Position numbers and translations under genes: made by a program
Origin: Tribonema minus
Taxonomy: Eukaryota > Sar > Xanthophyceae > Tribonematales > Tribonemataceae
Reading direction: 5' to 3'
DNA length: 64,000 bases
NCBI GenBank assembly: GCA_017506865.1
Contig: JAFCMP010000535.1
Coordinates: 372,001 to 436,000 of the forward strand
The notes under the pieces: generated by a model
Databases searched by the model: none
What the model was told of the DNA's origin: nothing
Seen by the model: the letters and a program-made list of their open reading frames with translations, nothing else
In this document: positions 18,770-28,627 of the stretch, in pieces
How positions within the stretch are numbered: the first letter of the stretch is position 1
How the letters are laid out: the number at the start of each line of letters is the position of its first letter

Positions 18770-19165
18770 GGCCAGCCTTTGAGCAATTGTTTTTCCGACA
18801 GGCACAGGTTCATGCTTTCAAGTGCACGTAGACATTCAGCTTCAAGTCGAGAGGCTGAACATGGCGACTGCTAATGAAGGGCAGACTTGAACTTATCTCA
18901 GCATGACCTCACCATCCTGGCTCACTCCAGTTGGTCATCAACACTTCAGCAGGGGCTTGCTCCGTGCAGCGACACGCTTAGGTGCGAAGTATTCACTGGC
19001 TGACACTGTACGAGTTGGCGCCGCAGCATGCCCTGCGTGTGACACATATGTTGAACATGATGCATTAGATACAGATGTCGGCGCTTGTGCCTGCGGACAG
19101 AATTGGCTGCAGTCAGTTGATTGTTATATTTAGTCACATCATTTGTTTCAATTACACGCAATCGA
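18770..19165. repeat. Dispersed repeat module, copy C
   Basis: Third copy of the 15.9/17.1-kb module, matching copy B from the CGACAGGCAC segment through ACACTGTACGAGTT to CAATCGAACAC. It ends about 147 bp before the ATG of the zinc-ribbon pseudogene. Confidence 0.7.
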
Positions 19166-19311
19166 ACACGGATCACGGTCAGTGACGCGCCAATTAAATA
19201 TTCATCATGCAGTGAGGCGCCAATTAAATATATATCAGCAGTGACGCGTCAATTAAATAAATATCAAGCAACATCTGTGAGCGCTCAATTCACTTCACTT
19301 TTAATTTGACA

Positions 19312-21355
19312 ATGAACGCTGCTACAGATGATGTTGACAGGCGCCCCGCGCCGGCACTGAGCCAGATGCCGCAGCACCTCAGCAAGCGCGCGCAACTGGA
19401 TGATGTTGTACCCAATCCGTCCATGACCAGGGGGCCTGTCATGATGCGTCTGCTCGCAAAATGGGAGCTACGACAGAGGATGAAGCGCTTCATTGACGCG
19501 ATAAATGCGCCGCCAGAGCCGGTGGTGGGGGGCGTCACGCTCTTGGGCTCTGCAATTGGTTCATTTGCCTGCGCACTGACATCGCCAGCGGCTGACGGTT
19601 CACAAAGGGAAGATGCCGAGCACCCCCATGCGTGCACGCTCAAAATTGGGTTGTACGGCACGGCGGGATGTGAAAACCGCTTCAAAAGGAGCTTGGCTGC
19701 ATTTGACGAAGAGCACATTAGTGCGGAAAGCGTTGTGTTGTACACAAAGAAGAGCAAGCTGGCACGGTGGTCAGCAAACAATGGCACCACGACCCCCTGT
19801 CATGTCTCAAAATGGTCGCACAAACCCAGGGTCTGGTTTGACAGTGAGTGCGTTCACACATTTGACATTGCGCCTGCCAAGTTTAGCGCAGGCAGATGGT
19901 GTCCGTACTGCTGCAAGCCACCAAAGAAGCTGTGTGACGATGAATCGTGTGAGGCGTGCCTTGGGCGCAGCTTTGCTTCATTTGACGCAGACAAGGTTAG
20001 CATGTGGTCCACATCAGCCAAAACGGAAAGACACCCCGCCAAACATTCATGTCTCACAGCGGATTTGTGTGGTTTGACTGCAGTAAGTGCGGGCATGAGT
20101 TTGACCAACAATTGAGTCACATCACCGGTAAGCAAATGGGGTGGTGCCCATACTGTGTGCTTCCCACAAAGAGGTTGTGTGATGAGGTGGACTGTGAGCA
20201 CTGCCTCAGGAGGAGCTTTGCTGCATTTGAAGAGGCTTTCAAGGTGGCATGCTGGTCCGTTAAAAACACGCGGACGCCACGTCAAGTTGCCAGAGGGGAC
20301 AACAAGGAATACTTATTAGACTGTGATGTCTGCGGGCACACCTTTGATGTGTGGCTGAAAGATGTGACTAGAAGTGATAACAAAAAGACATGGTGTCCTT
20401 ACTGTGCGATACCGACCAAGCGACTGTGCGAGGACCCGAGCTGTGACCACTGCTCCAAGAAGAGCCTTGCGTCAATGATGGATACGAACAAGACACTTTT
20501 GTGGATGACGTAGCGCAACCGAGTGTCTCCACGTCAGGTCGCCTTGGGTAGCAACAAGATTTACTGGTTCAGATGTGACGGAAATGTGGAGGACGCATCA
20601 TTGATGCCGCTGCCTTCTCAGTTACTAGGGCTGATTGGTGCCCATACTGTTCACACCAACGAGTGTGTGGCCTGCCAGAGTGTGACTGGTGCCCCGTGCC
20701 ATGCACCATGCGCATCCATGGCGGGAAGCCTTGAAAAGGAGGGCGTACAACGCCTGATGGTCCAATGTGCGACTCACAAGTGACGAGCCCGCACGCTACC
20801 GTACAGCAGCGTGCCAAGATATCACTGGAAATGCACTTTATTGCATCTATGGAGCTTGCCTGCCGTGATCGCCACTGGGGCTTCAAGTGGACTGAACCAA
20901 CGACATGGGACTGTGCCATCTTAGCAGGGCTCAAGTACAAGCCCGGCCTCATGTGGGCTTCCGATAGCCATGGCAACATCATTCAGACTGCAGGAGCATG
21001 CAAGATGAATCTGGGGGAAGTAGCACGCATCATCATTCTCAAAGTTCTGGAGATTGGCATCCAACAATACTCAGATGCACGCAGTGTGGCTGATGCACAA
21101 CGTGAGAGTGAGATCCGCATGGCACTATCCGGCATACCAAATGATCTCGTGTACGTGGTGGTAGCGGCGTACAATCACCCGACAGCACATGAGGATGACA
21201 AATTCTTGGAGAGGGGGTGCGCACCAGATCCTGTGAAGGGGAAGGAATATGAGTATCATGTAGTACCTATGAGAGAAAAGGCCTGGTGGACGCGCGTTTT
21301 ACAGGCAGTTGATGCTTTAGACCGTGCTGATGATGGCATTTGGATAGGGCAGTGA
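19312..21355 (+). pseudogene. Zinc-ribbon (treble-clef, DUF4379-like) repeats with C-terminal VSR/PD-(D/E)XK-like nuclease, decayed
   Basis: ATG at 19312. After a 115-residue head come four to five repeats of the pattern SFAxFD...W, PRQV, WFDCxxCGHxFD, WCPYC, KLCxDxxCxxC, spread over three frames. This is the treble-clef zinc-ribbon repeat of the DUF4379 type, frequent in algae and giant viruses. The last segment (20765-21355) reads TTWDCAILAGL, LMWASD, IIILKVLEIGIQQYS, DAQRESEIRMAL and VYVVVAAYNHP, in the order expected of a very-short-patch-repair/PD-(D/E)XK-like nuclease. Lesions: a frame change near 20020, a stop at 20511 in a conserved position, frame changes near 20580 and 20740, and a further stop. 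The original enzyme was probably a DNA-binding endonuclease; the present copy cannot make it. Confidence 0.68.
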
Positions 21356-22400
21356 CTGTACTTATTTGCTTCTTGAGTTGTCCAGGGATGTGAACGACTT
21401 CAAACTGAAGTGGAGCTGCTTTGCATGAACGTCTTCAAGGCATCGTAGTCAGTACTCCGTCTTTGCTCCTGCCAATGCATTGACAGCTGCATGCTGGGGC
21501 TAGGAATCAACACAGTGTGATTTGCAAACAAACAGAGTAGGTGAGCTTCCGCTTGTGCAATTGCTGCTACCCTCAGGTGCGTTGCCACCTGCATGCTATG
21601 CATTGCACAGCTGCATGATGGATACCTGGCGCACCATCACTAAACTCCAGCCAACCTTGGTGCTGCGGTCGTCCATCAGTCATCCGGCATCACTACTCAT
21701 GACACGAAAATGCATTGCACTCACTGACCTTGTGTGCCGCCTCCTCGCATCACCATTATGAGTCCCCCAACTCGTAAGCAACTCTGCCTGATGGACGGAT
21801 GCCGCTGTAGCGCGGTGCCAGCCACCCTTTGGAATGTGGACAGCGTAAAAGAACGGCAACATTTAATCACAATCAGCACAAGCCATCATTAGCACCACGT
21901 AGCCCTGTGCTCTGCACGACGGTGTGGACCCCCTGTGCTGGGGCTATGACGGCGCATTACGTAAGCTGCACATCACTAGACCACTCTAAAATATGAGAGC
22001 CTGGGAGGCATTGAAGCTTGCAGAGGGCCAGTTCGTTGTCACGCCTTACACAACATCTGGGCGCTCATGGCTGGCACCTCCTGAACATCAAGTTATCTTC
22101 GACCCTTACCTACTTACAGTCACTGAGTATGAGAGCAACAAGCGGCATACACACATGCAGGAGACATAGAATCACGGACCGACACCTGCCATGTGAATTG
22201 TGTTGTGTACATTATGTAGGGTAAGGCTCGCCGTAATGCACTACCAAATGTCCTCCGGCATGCACCAATGAAGCCCACTCCTGTGAAATATTTGCCGATG
22301 GGCAGACGTCACTCCCATTATGTGCAATGACAGTTTTGCTCCAGTACCGTTCTGCTGCAGCATCGTGTGTGGCACTTCATCGGTGTAGTGGAAGTGTGCC
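21356..22400. other. Spacer with one isolated repeat unit
   Basis: Holds a single unit of the ~75-bp repeat (21475-21550) and otherwise no coding signal I can support. Confidence 0.5.
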
Positions 22401-22409
22401 ACGGCCTTA

Positions 22410-22600
22410 AGTGTACAGACGCACCCACGCCTCCAGGATGTCGTGCCTCTGACGCGTGTAACCATCTTCAAATATCTTACAACACATGACGCAGTTTGCC
22501 TTGGTGTACCCTTGTGTGTGATCTTTGCGGCCTATTGCAGCAGTCGTCGGGTCATACTGGAGTGCCTTTGTCGCACTCTCGGCCTGGGCCGTCGTCAGAA
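22410..22600 (-). pseudogene. HNH-endonuclease-like C-terminal fragment
   Basis: The minus-strand translation includes RKDHTQGYTKANCVMCCKI followed by FEDGYTRQRHDILEAWVRL. This matches the pattern at the end of many phage and giant-virus HNH nucleases (DRxDxxKGYTxxNC, then a short F/W helix). The Cys-rich N-terminal half of an HNH protein is not found upstream in frame. It is either a fragment or one exon. It lies about 1 kb from the decayed zinc-ribbon nuclease. Confidence 0.4.
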
Positions 22601-23164
22601 CTCGTGGCATGTTGTAGTGTGACTGAGAGAGACAGCTGGGTGTTGGCACATAAGATTCGGGGTAATACAATTTACATCATGTTAAGTTTGGGCTAATATA
22701 TTCAATTATATTCAACTTCAAGTTTGTCACCCCCGAATTGTTTACTTCGCAACCTCTCAAACAGCAACAGCACAACCATAGTAGCACCGACGCAGACAGT
22801 TCGCAAGGTTAGTGAGAGGTGTCAGAGGCTTGATGATCAGGGCACAAAGCAGCTACCGCATGAGGGAGCCGCACACACAGCCACGAGTGCCCTCGAGTAC
22901 CTAATGCAGTCTGAGCACGAGCTCACTGAGCAGCATCAGCTGGTGACAGGCAGCAGTCGTGTTGTGCTTCATCCTGCTGAAGTGGGCAGCAGCAACAATT
23001 AATGTATTTTCATTGTGGCAAGGGAGATACGAAGGTGCTTCACAATCAGGCGCATGTAAAAAGAAGATGCAAATGTACATTTCGATGACTCGTGAGCATG
23101 TGTCACTAGCTAAACACGAAGGCAGCCGTTCACACCAAGGCGCACTTGTGCTGAGCGTGAGGCG

Positions 23165-24105
23165 ATAACGCCTCATGCAGCAGCTCTACCAACAATCAAC
23201 TGAGCCAAACGCCTTGAGTAGGACCACGTATTACTTTTATCGCTGCTGCTGATAAATGACACTAGGCGAGAGATGGCCTCACCTCTACCACCAGCCGCCC
23301 TCGTTAACGCCACATGCAGCAGCTCTCCCCACAATCAACTGAGCCAAACGCCTTGAGTAGGACCACGTATTATTTATGTATTATTATCGCTGTCGCCGAT
23401 AAATGACACTAGGCGAGAGATGGTATCACCTGTACCACCAGCCGCCCTCGGTAACGCCACATGCAGCAGCTCTCCCCACAATCACACTAGGCGAGAGATG
23501 GCCTCACAATCACACTAGGCGAGTGATGGCCTCACCTCTACCACTAGCTGCCCTCGGTAACGCCTCATGCAGCAGCTCTCCCAACAAGCAACTGAGCCAA
23601 ACGCCTTGAGCAGGACCACGTATTACTTTTGTCGCTGTTGCCGATAAATGACACTAGGCGAGTGATGGCCTCACCTCTACCACCAGCCGCCCTCGGTAAC
23701 GCCACATGCAGCAGCTCTCCCCACATTCAACTGAGCCAAACGCCTCGAGTAGGACCACGTATTACTTTTATCGCTGTTGCCGATAAATGACACTAGGCGA
23801 GTGATGGCCTCACCTCTACCACCAGCCGCCCTCGGTAACGCCACATGCAGCAGCTCTCCTCACAATCAACTGAGTCAAACGCCTTGAGTAGGACCACGAA
23901 TTACTTTCATCGCTGTTGCCGATAAATGACACTAGGCGAGTGATGGCCTCACCTCTACCACCAGCCGCCCTCGGTAACGCCACATGCAGCAGCTCTCCCA
24001 CAATCAACTGAGCCAAACGCCTTGAGCAGGACCACGTATTGATTATATCCCTGTTGCCAATAAATGACACTAGGAATCCTAGGCGAGAGATGGTCGCACC
24101 TGCAG
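23165..24105. repeat. ~139-bp minisatellite, six copies
   Basis: Landmark GATAAATGACACTAGGCGAG recurs at about 23251, 23398, 23643, 23782 and 23921, with a diverged copy at 24059. Spacing is 147, 245, 139, 139 and 138 bp; the 245-bp interval includes a short extra partial duplication. Units also contain CATGCAGCAGCTCTCC and GAGTAGGACCACGTATTA. The last unit is diverged and fades into unique DNA before the gene at 24608. Confidence 0.9.
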
Positions 24106-24607
24106 CGTTCTTCACCTCCTTAACGCCCCCAGCTACCACGTCCAGCCCTTCGCAGTCCGATAAGTTTTATTGCATGAGCAATAAAAACCTTATTGATAGC
24201 CGCCTGAGGTCCCAGCTCTGGCTCCGGCTGGTTTCTCACTTTATCGCAAAAAAGTAGCCCCGGATTGCCCCCGCATGGGTTCCGCATTGGCATCCGGTCA
24301 AATAAATTGAACCGGTCCTCGCTAAGAAGCATCATGAACGTTGATCTTTTCAATACGTGTTTATAAAAACCTTGCTGTGAGGCCATTTTTTATGGCACCA
24401 GAAATCGGGCGCCAGAAAAGTGACGGACCCGTCCTTTTTGCCGCGCCTTCCTTTTCCTGCTTCGCCTGATTCATGGTGTGGGCAGGATCGGCAAAACGTG
24501 GCTTTTTTCACGTGTGCAGTTGGCGCGTATTTTTGCTGTGCGAGTTTGAAAATCGATTGCGTGCTGCGCGGTCACAACACACGACGACGCAGCGATCCAC
24601 TACAACG

Positions 24608-26928
24608 ATGACCTCCAACACCGTGGAATCGCTGGGCTTCACCATCACGGCCGGTGTGGAGTGGGCGTTGAAGATGCTATACGCCCAAAAGGCGTCTGCA
24701 GAGACGCTAAAAATATTTCAGACAGTGCCGATTGCATATGCGGCGTCGGCCGTCTTGCATAGCGGTAGAACGCTTGCGCAGAAGCAGCGCAACGAGTACG
24801 CCTATCGGTCCTACACGAACGTAGCTATGCCTGGATTTCTGAAGTGGCTCAGCGAGGCTGCGAACGACAACCCGCCGAGTTGGATTACGAGGGAAATCAT
24901 GCTGCAGACGACGTTTAGCGGTGAGTGAGAGCGTCAGAAACTCGCTGCCAGAGTGATGTGCTGCTCAATTTGTTTGATTGCACTCTGATGGGCATGCCCG
25001 CTTGCTGTCACAGTGGGCAAGGCTAAAAAAGCCGACGGCAGCAAGGCGCAGGCTCCGAAGACGTTTTTGCCCGACAAAGACTCGCTCTGGAGCAAGTGGG
25101 CGGAGGCATGCAAGAACATACAAAATGTCTATCTGCCCCTCTTTGCAAGGTGAGCATGCCTTTCTTGAAAGCAGACCAGCTGGTCAAGTTGTCGCATGCT
25201 TTCATCTGCGATCATCTGTCCTGATGTATGTGTACATGTTATTGCACTATGGTCTGTTGCTATATTGAACATGCATGCCGTAGAATGCTTCTGCACAGCG
25301 TTAATGCGGAGGATTCAAGACAGCGCGGTGTCTTCTTCAGTGTGTAGGATGTAGAAATGCGGGCATAATAACATAAAGAGCAAGTCAAAGCGATTGGAAG
25401 TATATGCCATTGACTGCAAGCCGGACGCTGTGGTTGCTGCCTTTCTGTTGCAGTCTGTTCCCCTCTGGTGTACCTTCGGGACAGCAGGAAGGTGACATCC
25501 TCGAAACGCTGCGCTGTGCACTCTGGGCCAAGGACAAGGGCGAGCCAGAGGGCCCTGCAGCAGCAGGCCAAACAGCAGGTAAATAGCAGCTGCAGCATTG
25601 TGCACGAAGTGTGCACGACAATGAGCTCAATGTGATGTGGTACCTCGTCTGCATGCAGCTGAGCACAGTGTGGTTTGGTGACTGCAAGCAGCGCCCGCAT
25701 CGCATGCGCAGCTGTACGTCATGCTGGTGCACAGGAGGACCTCTTGACATCACAATGCCCCATGCTTTCAGCAGCCTCAGACCATATGCTGCTATGCCTT
25801 GCTGCTTCTTGTCATCATTGTCGCCACCAGGTGATGGTACGGAATTGTGCGGCCATTATGGCGCCGATGGTGACGGGTCACTGATGGCCGGCACTGGTGC
25901 TGCTGCTGCTGCGGCAGTGCTCAACACCAATGCAGCCACTACAGCAGGCACCAGCGCAGTGACGCCTAGCGTGGCCAAGCCTATGCCGGAGAACTGGCTG
26001 CCGCGATACATGCTTCTCTTCATTCTTTATGGACCCCTGAGCGACCGGCCCTTGACTGAGTTTCAGCTCGTACCATCAAGTGGCCCAACGTGCGCGGCAG
26101 CTGCGGGTGACACCACTGGCGGCAATGATTCCGACGGCGCCTCTATCATCAGCGGCGGCACCAATGACGCGTCCAGCAGCCTATCCTCAGCGCCTGTCAT
26201 CAAACGCTGCGGCCTCACCAGTCGCCGCAGACTGAAGCAGCAGCAGCAGAAGCAGCTGAGATCGGAGCGCGGGCTGCCGAGCTTGTCAGATGAGGAGAGG
26301 GCCAACAAGCGGCAGGTCGTGGCAGCGTTGAAGGCATCCACAAAGGAGGCGCGCGCACTTCGCAACGCAGTGAAAACACACGCAAATGCTGTTGCTAGAA
26401 AGCAGCAGCTGGACGAGTTGAAGCTGCGGGTTGAGTTGTTAGCAGGCGACCCAGTGCGTGAAGCGGAAGCCAGGGCAACCTTGCTAGCATTCCTGGATGG
26501 CGGAAGCAGCAACGGCCATAGCTTTGACAGGGCCAACAAGGACGACAGCAGCGATGGCGACAGCAGCAGCTGCAGCAGCGGCCACGCCGCCGCCCGAAAC
26601 CGTCACAGCAGTGGCAGCGGCAGCAGCGCGGGCGTCAGCGCTTGCGGCGGTGGCAGGGGTGGTTCCGGCGACCTGCTTGGCAGCAGCGCCGGTGGCGGCG
26701 ACAACGGCGGCGGCAGCAGCGCCCTCAATATCGGCGGTGCTTCTGCACTCATGGACAGTTTTGGCGGCGCGCAGCGTAGCGGCGACGGCGCCAATGCTGC
26801 TGCTCCTGCGGACGGTTTTGGCGGTGGCGGCGCCGGAAACGGTTTTGGCGGTGGCGGCGCCGGAAACGGCTTTGGCGGTGATGGCAGCCACGGCGGCGGC
26901 GGCAGCATTGCGCGCGGCGGCGGTATGC

Positions 26929-26962
<34 letters not shown>

Positions 26963-27713
26963 TGGCGCTGCTATTCCTGGAGGCGGGTTTGGCAGCAGCA
27001 GCAGCCGCGGCGGCGGCGGCAGCATTGCGCATGGCAGCGGTGTGCACAGCGGCGCCGGCGCCGGCAGTGGCGCTGGCCTTGCTACGTTTGGAGACGGTTC
27101 TGGCGGCGGCAGCAGCGGCGACGGCAACGGCGCGCTTGGCTACGGCGTGCGCAGCGGCGGCGGCAGCGGCGGCGGCAGCGGCAGTCCTGCTTTTCTTGGA
27201 GTCGGCTTTGGCGGTGACAGCAGCGGCGGCGGCAACGGCGCCCTTGGCAACGGCGTACGCGACGGCGCCGGCGCGCTTGGCTACGGCGTACGCGACGGCG
27301 CCGGCGCGCTTGGCTACGGCGTACGCGACGGCGCCGGCGGCGTCGGCGGCGCCGGTGCACTGGCGGCTAATCTTGGAAGCGAGTTTGGCGTTGACAGCAT
27401 TGGAGGCACATTTGGCGTTGACGGCAGCGGCGGCGGCAGCAGCACGCGCAGCGGCGGTGTGCGCGGTGATATTGGCAACGGTGGTGCTGCTGCTCTTGGA
27501 GACGGGTCTGGCGGCGGCGGCGGCAGCGGCAGCGGCTTCAATCCCTTCAGCGCTGGCGATGCTGGCGGTCGCGGCTTAGATCGTAGTGCAGTTCATGCAG
27601 TCCTCGCTCGAATGCGTGGCAATGCTCAGGCCCCTAGTGCCGCTACAGTTTCCCGCGGCCATGACAACTCGAATGCACCTGCTTCGGTTTTGACCAATAC
27701 TGCGAAAGTATGA
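24608..27713 (+). CDS. Unrecognised 818-residue protein with basic helical middle and Gly-rich FG-like tail
   Basis: Four exons join in phase: 24608-24920, 25014-25149, 25454-25578 and 25831-27713, with GT-AG introns. Residues 1-190 are a mixed globular region (SLGFTITAGVEWALKM, LWSKWAEACKNI, LETLRCALWAKDKG). A short hydrophobic stretch (WLPRYMLLFILYGPL) follows near residue 250. Residues about 320-440 are highly charged and helical (RRRLKQQQQKQLRSERG, KASTKEARALRNAVK), probably a nucleic-acid-binding or coiled segment. From about 460 to the end it is Gly/Ser/Ala/Asn-rich, with repeats such as NGFGGGGAG and GYGVRDGAGAL. The tail is expanded in GGC/GCA trinucleotides. FG-repeat nucleoporins and Gly-rich RNA-binding proteins have similar tails, but no diagnostic domain is present, so function is left open. 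Confidence 0.7.
27060..27345 (+). repeat. In-frame coding tandem repeats in the Gly-rich tail
   Basis: Units of about 33 bp (GGCGTACGCGACGGCGCCGG and variants) repeat three times at 27250-27340, encoding GYGVRDGAGAL. Shorter GGCGGC runs (26930-26958) give poly-Gly. Length changes here would alter the protein without shifting frame. Confidence 0.8.
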
Positions 27714-28627
27714 TCAATTTATGGCTGCGGCTGCCGCAGCGTCATGCAGTGCACCTGTGTCAATCTGACGTGAGTCACTGCATAGCTCTGGCAGTCAGCC
27801 AGATTTTTAACTTGCCTTTGACTGTCACATCGCCTAGTGAATAATAGAAATGCCATACAAAGCAGACTTACTGTACACAGCACGCGCCCTGCCAGTATAT
27901 ATTGCATCTGCTTGACATCGTGTGATAATCATCTCAGTCTATGTGCTGGAAAATTCAAGTACAATGAAATGAATACAATAGGCAAAGTACAAAAAATCGT
28001 TGTCCAATGACAAAAAAACAGGGCTGTTGCAGACCCTCACTGCACCGACCTTGGACATCTGACAATGTGTCCAGAACATCTAATGGTACTTTGTATCAAT
28101 TCTATAATTGTACTTTTTTTTTTAATTCTCGCTGACGGCGCAAAATAGCCCAGATGAATGGTATCTAAGCTTGCTGTGCGTACGGAATCTACATGTCGTG
28201 TGACAGTATGAAAGTGTCTTAATGAGAACCACTCAAACGACTATATTTGTACACAATTCATGTACCTCGGAGTATGCATGCATGGGGTCTCACGCACATG
28301 CATACAGCTGTTATGTCAGATGGGTGTGTCGCACGGTATGCAATTGTTTGAACATTCATACACAACCAACATCAAACTATCAAGTACAATTGCGGTCCGC
28401 AGGTCTCAGTGTGAGCACGGACTATGAGTGCTACTCCAGTTGTTGCTGACAACTGGCAAGGCATGCAACATCAAGTCGAAGTTCCATCTTGTGATCATAG
28501 TTTTTGAACTTATTTATCATTATTGTGATCACATGTGCGACAGGCATTGAATGGATGCAAAGTCATCCACCATCATGACCGTATCGTGAAGTTTGAAAAT
28601 AGTGACAATGACTGTTGGCAGAAATGC
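27714..28627. other. Spacer between the Gly-rich gene and the Harbinger gene
   Basis: AT-richer than its neighbours, with a T-run at 28113-28122. No coding signal is supported. This is where the 3' terminal inverted repeat of the Harbinger element should lie; I could not identify it by eye. Confidence 0.5.

Noticed and set aside
23165-24105. CRISPR array
   Set aside because: Unit is ~139 bp with no unique spacers between short repeats, and the genome is eukaryotic.
25611-25830. Upstream extension of the Gly-rich gene's last exon
   Set aside because: An AG acceptor at 25830 in phase with exon 3 explains the join; the extension is open intron sequence and starts from a non-ATG codon.
26497-27579. 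Ala-rich plus-strand and Ala/Pro-rich minus-strand frames over the Gly-rich tail
   Set aside because: Out-of-frame readings of GGC/GCA repeats.
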